Below are positions 40,273 to 46,545 of a stretch of 46,545 nt of DNA, piece after piece. The translations under genes and the position numbers were made by a program. The stretch comes from Acidobacteriaceae bacterium. Its GTDB lineage: Bacteria; Acidobacteriota; Terriglobia; Terriglobales; Acidobacteriaceae. The notes beneath the pieces were generated by a model. That model searched no databases and had not been told where the DNA came from. It saw only the letters and a list, made by a program, of their open reading frames with translations. Positions within the stretch are counted from its first letter, which is position 1, and each line of letters begins with the position of its first letter. The stretch covers positions 1 to 46,545 of the forward strand of contig DAHUXR010000030.1 of NCBI GenBank assembly GCA_027307045.1, read 5' to 3'.

Positions 40273-40515
40273 TCATTTATGCGGCGAGCTGACGAAGTGG
40301 CCGGTCAGGAAACGCATGGTCGCCATGTCGTATTCACGGCTATGGCCGCATTTGTAACAGGTCCGGGTAGTCTTGCCGTCCCTGGTGATTGGGAAAGAAT
40401 AACTCTTCTCGCCGTGGGTGCATTTCGGGATGGCTCGCGCGCATAGCCACGCGGCGCCGCCCAGCAGCATCAGCACGCCAGTGGATAAAGAAAAGCTTTT
40501 GGAACTTACGCGCAT
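40273..40515 (-). CDS. Small membrane protein with CxxC zinc-ribbon-like tail
   Basis: An 80-residue protein: one N-terminal TM (about residues 10-26, STGVLMLLGGAAWLCARAI), then KCTHGEKSYSFPITRDGKTT and RTCYKCGHSREYDMATM. The C-x-H...S-F-P-I-T-R...C-x-x-C-G-(x)-Y-D pattern is one I associate with short acidobacterial membrane proteins of unknown function. The frame extends further upstream to 40641; ATG 40515 (or 40530) is preferred because the TM then starts near the N terminus, but neither has a clear ribosome site. It follows the gene at 40568 by about 50 bp. Confidence 0.55.
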   Translation of the reverse strand: MRVSSKSFSLSTGVLMLLGGAAWLCARAIPKCTHGEKSYSFPITRDGKTTRTCYKCGHSREYDMATMRFLTGHFVSSPHK

Positions 40516-40567
40516 AGAAGACCGGCGCATGGCATGGAAGCTAAGCAGGGAAGTGTTCGGATGCGAT

Positions 40568-40768
40568 TCATACGGCTCGCAGCGGCTTTCCGCAATGCTG
40601 GCAGTTGGCCTCTGCCCGGGCCGTGATGGCATGGCACGCATGACACATCGTTTGCGATCTGTATCCCACCACCCTGATCCTGAACGAATTCATTTTGTAT
40701 ATCCGAAACATAGCGACCATGGAAATCAGGGCAACGAACACGCTGAGACAAACTGTACTCGGGTCCAT
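40568..40768 (-). CDS. Small membrane protein with C-terminal zinc ribbon
   Basis: A 66-residue protein with a TM helix near 5-22 (TVCLSVFVALISMVAMF) and a C-terminal double-Cys motif CHACHAITARAEANCQHCG, a classical zinc-ribbon spacing. GGAAGG lies about 11 bases before the ATG. It probably forms a two-gene unit with the membrane CxxC protein at 40273-40515. A longer plus-strand frame covers the same bases (40418-40909) but has no such motif. Confidence 0.6.
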   Translation of the reverse strand: MDPSTVCLSVFVALISMVAMFRIYKMNSFRIRVVGYRSQTMCHACHAITARAEANCQHCGKPLRAV

Positions 40769-40954
40769 AGAAGAACGACCTTCCCAATGCGTTGGTACGA
40801 CCAGGAGGATAATCCTCCGGATTCAGTTGTGCAGAGTGCCATCGCGAGAATGGAGTCGATAAATCCAGAGATGCGACGCAGAGAGCGACTACCTTGTCTT
40901 AAAGACTAGTCCCCGCAGCGTGTTAAAGCAAACCAAATAGCCAAAAACGCAGAA

Positions 40955-40983
40955 CTGCCCGGAGCTTGAAAGCATCCGGGCAG
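40955..40983 (-). terminator. Rho-independent terminator of the cold-shock gene
   Basis: On the minus strand CTGCCCGGA-TGCTTTCAAGC-TCCGGGCAG forms a 9-bp stem, followed by TTCTGCGTTTTTGG. It begins 13 bp after the stop of the cold-shock gene. Confidence 0.8.
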
Positions 40984-40995
40984 TGATTCAGGTTC

Positions 40996-41199
40996 TTACA
41001 GAACTTTTACGTTCTCAGCCTGCAGGCCTTTGGGGCCTTTGGTCACGGTAAATTCCACCGCCTGGCCTTCTGGCAGGCTGCGGAAACCGCTGGACTGGAT
41101 GGCGGAGAAGTGCACAAACACGTCTCCATCGCCGCTGTTACGGGTAATAAATCCAAATCCTTTTGCGTCGTTAAACCACTTCACAATTCCTTGTTCCAT
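40996..41199 (-). CDS. cspA: Cold-shock domain protein
   Basis: A 67-residue RNA/ssDNA-binding protein of exact CspA length. RNP1-type KGFGFITR and RNP2-type VFVHFSAI are intact; [10 protein letters not shown] and the ending [16 protein letters not shown] match the family. It would act as an RNA chaperone. About 130 bp of AT-rich DNA lies upstream, compatible with the long leader typical of csp mRNAs, though I cannot identify a cold-box. Confidence 0.96.
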   Translation of the reverse strand: MEQGIVKWFNDAKGFGFITRNSGDGDVFVHFSAIQSSGFRSLPEGQAVEFTVTKGPKGLQAENVKVL

Positions 41200-41476
41200 T
41201 TGTAGTTGTTCCTTTGTTTTTTGATATTCCTGCTGAAGAAGATTGACTGGTATTTGTGAGGTGGGTTGTCGCTTTGAGGCTGGACCGGCTCGCTAACCGT
41301 TGGTGAATCACTTAACGGGAAGTCTTAGTATATCACCGAATCGAGATGAAACCTAAGAAATCCATGCGGGTCATCGGAATCATGCTGATGCGGTCTTTTG
41401 ACCCTGGAAAAGCACTAAACAACTGCGCTCGTCGATTCATCTTGCAGGAAGTGCCCGGAGCGCGTAATTTGAAACT

Positions 41477-41623
41477 ATGACCCCACCCAATGTGAATACT
41501 CCTCCGGCTTCCCGTCCAAAAGTTGCTGTCAAAGGCCCAATTCGCTGCCATAAATGCCAGATGCTATGTCAGGATGCCGAGCAATATCTGAATCATGTCT
41601 GTGTCCCCAGAAATTCTCAATAG
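41477..41623 (+). CDS. Tiny Cys-rich protein (48 residues)
   Basis: A short plus-strand frame with a Pro-rich start (MTPPNVNTPPASRPK) and a Cys cluster CHKCQMLCQDAEQYLNHVC near residues 24-42, likely a small metal-binding knuckle. A GGAG is 16 bases before the ATG, so translation initiation is weakly supported. It lies in the gap between the cold-shock gene and the formate dehydrogenase operon, converging with the latter. I do not recognise the family. Confidence 0.45.
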   Translation: MTPPNVNTPPASRPKVAVKGPIRCHKCQMLCQDAEQYLNHVCVPRNSQ

Positions 41624-41680
41624 CAGCCAAGGATAACGTCGGTCCTTTTTCTTTAACATCATCTGATTCAACTTGAATCT

Positions 41681-42772
41681 CTACGCCAGCTTCTGCAAGG
41701 CAATTTGATGGCTCGTCTTCCTGACTTCAGCCGTGCCTTCCGGGAGATCCAGCGGAATGCGATGGTCCCGTGCCGATGCGCGTCCAGCCTGTACCCAGCC
41801 AAAACGCGTGAGCAGGGAACCGGCAACGCTGGACCATGCTGCCGCTCGGCGGAGCTTCTTGTTGCCGCTTATTGCATAGGCAAAACGTAATGCCAGCGGC
41901 ACCGGTCCGGACAGGACACCACCCGCTCTCACCATCGCGCCACTCCAGCCTTTGCGCAAAGGCTCATTGATGCGATGGCGTTTACTTTCCAGCAGCACTC
42001 CTTCAGCCAATTCGTAGCATGACGCGGAAATTCCCAGCAGATTCAGCGCGCGGCTATCGTCGTGTCCCAGAATTTCCAGCAGCGAGACGGCCGAGTTGAG
42101 TCCTGAAGCGGCAAAATGTTGTGGCAGTGTGCCGACGTTTTCATTCCATACCGGTATGACGGTTGCGCCAATCAGCACTCCTGTATAGCTCGACATCACA
42201 AGTCCAGTCGCTGCGGCCAGCGCTCCCGCCACATTTTCCATCAGACGGATGGCAATAAAAGGCCCAAGTCTTTCTCGCATCAAATTAGCAAAGGCAGCCG
42301 CCGCGGAGAAGCTGGAGAAAGCTGAGAGCGTCCACGCTCCCATGCTCATGGGACTTTGCGGCTTGAACACCCGGAGCATATTCAGGAAGCGAGAGGGCAT
42401 CCCCAGATCTTTGATTAGCAGCGCTGACGACAGAGCGCCTCCGCCAGCGGCCATCCATCGCGCACCGCGCAACAGCTCGCGATCTTTGCTCAACCAGTTT
42501 GCCATGTTCGCGATCACCGCCGAAGCCCCAGCCGCACCGCCTACAAAAAAATACAGCGGTACCTCCGGCTTCCACTGCGGTTCTTTGAGCAGCGGCACTC
42601 CGTAGTACCCGGTCATTGGCGAGGCGTGTGGAAACGGCGCCCCCTGCGGCGCCACTCCTTTGCCTGGGACCACGCCAGACCGCGCGGCTTCGCGACGCAG
42701 GGCCGTCAACCGTCGTTCGCTTTGTGTATCTGGAATGCGTCCTGGAAGTTCAGGTAAAGGAACTCGGCTCAT
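41681..42772 (-). CDS. NrfD/PsrC-like membrane subunit of formate dehydrogenase
   Basis: A 363-residue membrane protein with about eight TM helices after a 70-residue N-terminal segment (KGVAPQGAPFPHASPMTGYY). Motifs PEVPLYFFVGGAAGASAVIA and DLGMPSRFLNMLRVFKPQSP are typical of the NrfD/polysulfide-reductase-C family, which passes electrons between an Fe-S subunit and quinone. It takes the place of the cytochrome b subunit FdnI of E. coli. ATG 42772 overlaps the beta-subunit stop as ATGA; the frame upstream of that is not used. Confidence 0.9.
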   Translation of the reverse strand: MSRVPLPELPGRIPDTQSERRLTALRREAARSGVVPGKGVAPQGAPFPHASPMTGYYGVPLLKEPQWKPEVPLYFFVGGAAGASAVIANMANWLSKDRELLRGARWMAAGGGALSSALLIKDLGMPSRFLNMLRVFKPQSPMSMGAWTLSAFSSFSAAAAFANLMRERLGPFIAIRLMENVAGALAAATGLVMSSYTGVLIGATVIPVWNENVGTLPQHFAASGLNSAVSLLEILGHDDSRALNLLGISASCYELAEGVLLESKRHRINEPLRKGWSGAMVRAGGVLSGPVPLALRFAYAISGNKKLRRAAAWSSVAGSLLTRFGWVQAGRASARDHRIPLDLPEGTAEVRKTSHQIALQKLA

Positions 42773-43551
42773 CGTTTGCCTCCCAAAAAGGCCAGCAGTG
42801 TCACGCCCAGCATCGCTCCAGCCGCCACCGCGGCAGACTGCCATGCTTTTTTTAAGTAGGTGGTGGGGACTTCAGGGTTCGGCGGCAGATTGTACGTACG
42901 TGGATCGCCACGGAGCAGAAACAGTGAATGTATTCCTTTGACGCTGGATTGTTTTGGATCGTAGATCACTGCGTCTGTTACCCCGCGTGCATCAAGCACT
43001 TTCAGTCGCTCATCAGCCTCGCGTCGCAGATCTTCAAGCTGCCCGAATTTGATGGATTCAGTTGGGCAAGCTTTGGCACAGGCCGGCTGCAAGCCTGCCC
43101 GCTGACGGTCAGAGCAGAACGTACACTTGAACGCTCGGCCATCATCTTCATTCTTTTCGACAACGCCAAACGGACAACTCACAACACAGTAGGAACAGCC
43201 GTTGCAAATGTCGGGCTGAATGAATACCGCTCCAAACTCCATGCGCACGATTGCGCCCGTCGGGCATGCTTCAAGACAACCGGCCACTTCGCAATGCTTG
43301 CATACGTCTGAAGAGAAGCCCCACGCGGGCAGTTGCTCTGCAGCGTTACCTCCTCGTCCGATCTCCGGAGGGTTCTCCACAAACTTCACATGCCGCCATG
43401 TGGAATGCCCGACGGCCATGGTGTTGTCATAGGAATTTCCGCTCCACTCAAGGCCGTCTTCTCCCAGTTGGTTCCATTCCTTGCACGCCACTTCACAGGC
43501 CTTGCAGCCGATGCACAGTGTGGAATCGGTCAAAAAAGCCGTTGTGCTCAT
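42769..43551 (-). CDS. fdnH: Formate dehydrogenase iron-sulfur (beta) subunit
   Basis: A 260-residue ferredoxin-like subunit with four Cys clusters for four [4Fe-4S] centres: CIGCKACEVACKEWN, CKHCEVAGCLEACP, CNGCSYCVVSCPFG and CTFCSDR...CAKACPTESI. A C-terminal TM helix (AAVAAGAMLGVTLLAFLGG) anchors it to the membrane, as in FdnH. ATG 43551 overlaps the alpha-subunit stop as ATGA; the extended frame to 43629 lies within the alpha gene and is rejected. It wires the catalytic subunit to the NrfD-like membrane subunit. Confidence 0.95.
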   Translation of the reverse strand: MSTTAFLTDSTLCIGCKACEVACKEWNQLGEDGLEWSGNSYDNTMAVGHSTWRHVKFVENPPEIGRGGNAAEQLPAWGFSSDVCKHCEVAGCLEACPTGAIVRMEFGAVFIQPDICNGCSYCVVSCPFGVVEKNEDDGRAFKCTFCSDRQRAGLQPACAKACPTESIKFGQLEDLRREADERLKVLDARGVTDAVIYDPKQSSVKGIHSLFLLRGDPRTYNLPPNPEVPTTYLKKAWQSAAVAAGAMLGVTLLAFLGGKR

Positions 43552-46545
43552 GCCGTCCTCCGCAGGTCCCGTCGCCAGATTTTCAATGCTTGTGCGCTCT
43601 TGGGCACGCGGCCGGGATGCGCGTTGCACACCAGCGCCTTGGTTTCCATAATGCGCACGTTTGGCTCTTCGGAAAGTGAGAGCAGATCATTGGGCACGTC
43701 GCCCGTGACCAGACCCTTGTAGCCGAATTGATAAGGCAGGCAGATCGTGTGCCTGATCTTGCCGTCGATTACCAGTGGCTGGTTACGCTCCGTGATAAGC
43801 GCGCGTGCTTCTAAAATTCCGCGCATCGTGGTAACAGTGAGAAACTCCCCGGTCCGCACCCCGATCTCATCCGCCAACTGTGGAGAGATCTCCGCAAACA
43901 GTTCCGGCTGCAGTTCCGCCAGGTGCGGCAGATATCGGCTCATGCCTCCGCCGGTGTGGTGCTCGGTCAATCGGTATGTGCTCAGCAGGTAAGGGAAGCG
44001 TTCGTCGCCGGAAGGGAACGCATAGGCATTGTCAGGGCGTTCTTTCTTGTCTGCCGCAGGATTCGTGCCATGTTCCGGGTAAAGCGGGTTCGCTACTATG
44101 CTTTCCAGTGGCTCATAATGCGTTGGCAGAGGACCGTCTTTCAGCCCGCTGGAAACCCAGATCCATCCCACGCCGTCCGGATGCATGATGAATGGTTTAT
44201 CACCGGCAATTGCATCGTCACCCCTCGCGCCTTTCTCTGGCCGATAATCCGGCGCCTTGTCTTCTGTGAAGTCTGCTTGATCGTGCCCTGTCCATTTTTT
44301 CTCGTCAGCGTCCCACCACACCAGAGCTTTGCGCTCGCTCCACGGTTTGCCATCGGGACGCGCAGAGGCGCGGTTGTACAAAATCCGCCGATCGCTTGGC
44401 CATGCGTAGCCCCATCCGTGTCCATAGCGGCCTTTGGGTTCGCGCTTGCGCGCCTTGTTTTCTGCAGGCGCGGGCATTACGCCGGAATAGATCCAGCAGC
44501 CGCACGCTGTAGAACCATCACTCTTTAGTTCTTTATAGCCTGAAACCAGCGTTCGATCGTTTACCCGATAGCCATTGATTTCACCAATGATCTCTTCAAC
44601 CTTAGGCTCGGCGTGCCGGCCGTGCGTCTCGTAGTCCCACGTGAGCGCGTTCAATGCGGCATTGCGCGATGTCTGCTCTTTGGCGGCCTTGGCTTTAAGT
44701 CTCCGTCCCAGGTGATACATGAACCAGGTTTCGCTGCGGCAATCTTCCGGTGGATCGATGGCTTTTTCATGGAACTGCAACAGGCGTTGCGTGTTGGTGA
44801 AACTTCCTTCCTTCTCCGCATGGCCGGCCGCGGGAATAAAGAAGATTTCCGTCGCGATCTTCTTCGGATCAAGTTCCCCGCGTTGCACTTCCGGCGAATC
44901 TTTCCAGAATGCGGCTGTCTCGGTCTCGACAAAGTCGCGGACAACAAGCCACTTCAGGTTGGCCAGCGCGGAGCGCTCGAGTCTTCCGTTGGCCGCTCCC
45001 ACAGCCGGATTCTGTCCCATCACAAAGAGACCTTCCAGCTTGCCGTCGGCCATATCAAGCCAGTAACCGTATTCAGAATGGTCGCCGGTTACGCGCGGCA
45101 GAAAGTGAAAGCCAAATTCGTTTTCGGCGGTTGCGGCATCTCCGTACCACGCCTTAAGCAGGCTCACGGCGTACTTATCAAAGTTGTTCCACCAGCCGGC
45201 AGCAGACGTGTGCTTCTTCAGATAGGTGTCCAGGGTATTGGAATCGTCCTCGAAAAAAGGCATGGGCAGATAACCCGGCAGAATGTCGTAAAGAGTGGGA
45301 ACGTCTGTTGATCCCTGAATGGTGGCGTGGCCGCGCAGGGCCATGACTCCGCCGCCGGGGCGTCCGGTATTGCCAAGCAGCAGTTGCAGGATGGCGGCGG
45401 CACGGATAATCTGCGGGCCTTTTGAATGCTGCGTCCAGCCGACGGCATAACAGATCGCTCCGGTTTTCTCAGGACCTGAAGCTGAGCTGTAGACCTCTGC
45501 TACTTCCAGAAATTTTTCTTTCGGAATACCGCAAGAGGACTCAACCAGCTCTGGTGTGTAGCGGGCAAAATGTTTTTTCAACACTTGGAAAACGCAGCGC
45601 GGATTTTCCAGGCTGGGATCGTTTTTGTGCTCACCCAGATCGCCCGCCTCGCCGCCGCGATCTTTGCCATGCCCACCGCCATGCTTTGAGTGTCCGGCAA
45701 ACACTCCGCCTGAAGCCTTTGACGGCGAACCTTCATAGAGCCAGGTTTTTGGATCGTACTGCTTCTCCTCCTGGTTCCAGCCGGAAAAGATTCCGCCCAG
45801 GTCTTCCGTATCGCGAAAGTCGTCGCGCAGCAGCGTGGAAGCATTGGTGTAATGGACTACATATTCGCGGAAATACTTCTCATGGTCGATGACATACTTG
45901 ATCAACGCGCCAAGAAAAATAATGTCCGATCCGGGCCGCAAAGGCAGCCAGTAATCCGCCATCGCCGATGTGCGGCTGTAACGCGGATCAACGTGAATGA
46001 CTTTTGCGCCTTTTTCGCGCGCTTCCATCACCCACTGGAACCCGACCGGGTGATTTTCCGCCATGGACGAGCCCATGATCAGGATGGCGTCAGAATATTG
46101 CAGGTCCTGCTGCGCTGTGGTGGCTCCGCCGCGACCGTATGACGTGCCCAGACCGGGCACCGTGGAGCTGTGTCATATTCGGGCCTGATTGCTGATGCAC
46201 ACCATGCCCAGACCGCCGGTAAACAATTTCTTGATCAGGTAATTTTCTTCGTTATCGAGCGTTGCGCCGCCCAGGTGCGCGACCGTCTTGGTCTGCATCA
46301 GGGTTTGTCCATCCTGCTTTTCGACAAAAGACCGTTCGCGCGCGTCCCAGAGCCGGTCAGCGATCATGTCCATCGCCGTTTCAAGATCAAGGCTTTCCCA
46401 TTTCCTGCTGAACGGTTTCCGGTACTTCACCTTCAACTCGCGATTTGCGTGGGTCAGGAGCTCATAGCTATCCGCTCCCTTGGGGCAGAGCCGTCCCCGG
46501 GAGATGGGAGATTCAGGATCGCCCTCAATGGAAACCAGTTTGTTG
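43548..46545 (-). CDS. fdnG: Selenocysteine formate dehydrogenase catalytic (alpha) subunit, 5' end outside window
   Basis: A molybdopterin (bis-MGD) formate dehydrogenase running off the window edge. The frame from 46545 begins NKLVSIEGDPESPISRGRLC, with the last Cys of the N-terminal [4Fe-4S] motif (RGRLCPKG). It continues to QARI, then TGA at 46173-46175, then HSSTVPGLGTSYGRGGATT in the same frame. The E. coli FdnG active site has V-Sec-H at the same place, so the TGA is selenocysteine, not a stop. The C-terminal molybdopterin-binding domain ends at 43548. A Gly/His-rich insertion (GHSKHGGGHGKDRGG) near 45660-45700 precedes ENPRCVFQVLKKHF. A standard caller would report two broken ORFs. 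It oxidises formate and feeds quinone via the two downstream subunits. No Tat signal is visible because the N terminus is missing. Confidence 0.95.
46144..46175 (-). other. Selenocysteine codon with bacterial SECIS hairpin
   Basis: UGA at 46173-46175 is followed after 12 nt by GUGCCC-GGUCU-GGGCAC (46160 down to 46144), a perfect 6-bp stem whose loop contains GGUCU. The E. coli fdhF SECIS has the same apical GGUCU(G) and a stem about 11 nt after UGA. SelB binds this element to recode UGA. Confidence 0.9.

Noticed and set aside
40418..40909. 163-residue plus-strand frame
   Set aside because: No recognisable motif, and it covers two minus-strand frames with TM plus zinc-ribbon patterns, which fit better.
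46173..46175. TGA as a true stop splitting the formate dehydrogenase gene into two ORFs
   Set aside because: Family sequence continues in frame on both sides, the UGA sits at the known selenocysteine position, and a SECIS hairpin follows.

Overview
The window looks like chromosomal DNA of an Acidobacteriota member, most likely class Terriglobia. This rests on family content rather than any rRNA gene: an 845-residue acidobacterial duplicated orphan permease, an acidobacterial VWFA-domain protein, bacillithiol synthase BshC, a homing-endonuclease-associated-repeat protein, REP-like hairpin repeats of the kind common in Koribacter-like genomes, and many very small Cys-rich proteins. Most genes are densely packed, with many start/stop overlaps.

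Layout. 1-2027: end of an unidentified gene, tRNA-Gln(CTG) on the minus strand, a decayed RHS-repeat remnant, a small membrane ORF and about 700 bp of apparently non-coding DNA. 2028-5541: orphan permease and an enoyl-CoA hydratase/isomerase. 5560-16897: a locus built around a sigma54 activator fused to a PilZ domain (minus strand). It diverges from an HD-GYP/GAF/GGDEF membrane protein that is translationally coupled to a DppB-DppC-binding protein-DppD peptide ABC transporter. A second unit follows: a 42-residue membrane peptide, a secreted subtilase with a C-terminal SIIWG repeat tract, and a stand-alone copy of the HD-GYP protein's membrane sensor domain, closed by a terminator. 16921-22278: CPXCG protein, M50 protease, Na+/H+ antiporter, MFS transporter, VWFA protein. 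22279-23456: non-coding DNA with REP-like elements. 23457-30306: repeat/nuclease-like protein, TlpA-like thioredoxin with an ABC exporter pair, OmpA/PKD protein, a 75-residue protein with a structured leader, DUF4126 protein. 30382-32223: DUF47 protein and PiT phosphate transporter. 32354-37022 (minus): universal stress protein, P-type ATPase, AI-2E family permease. 37230-41623: BshC, tRNA-Leu(TAA), several tiny Cys-rich proteins, cold-shock protein. 41681-46545 (minus): a formate dehydrogenase operon whose catalytic subunit runs off the window and contains an in-frame UGA read as selenocysteine, with a recognisable SECIS hairpin.

The most interesting proposal is that 5.5-16.9 kb is one regulatory system. 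A near-consensus -24/-12 site (7223-7238) precedes the HD-GYP gene. A perfect dyad TGCGACA-N4-TGTCGCA (7116-7133) sits about 124 bp upstream of the predicted start of transcription, the usual place for an enhancer. A related dyad (13893-13910) and a weaker -24/-12 match (14053-14068) precede the peptide/subtilase unit, and a degenerate dyad (6940-6957) lies near the activator's own gene. If correct, a c-di-GMP-responsive activator controls a c-di-GMP-metabolising enzyme, a peptide importer, a secreted protease and a small peptide: a possible peptide-sensing loop. The sites are seen in the sequence; the circuit is inference.

The second strong finding is the selenocysteine formate dehydrogenase, which a standard gene caller would split at the UGA.
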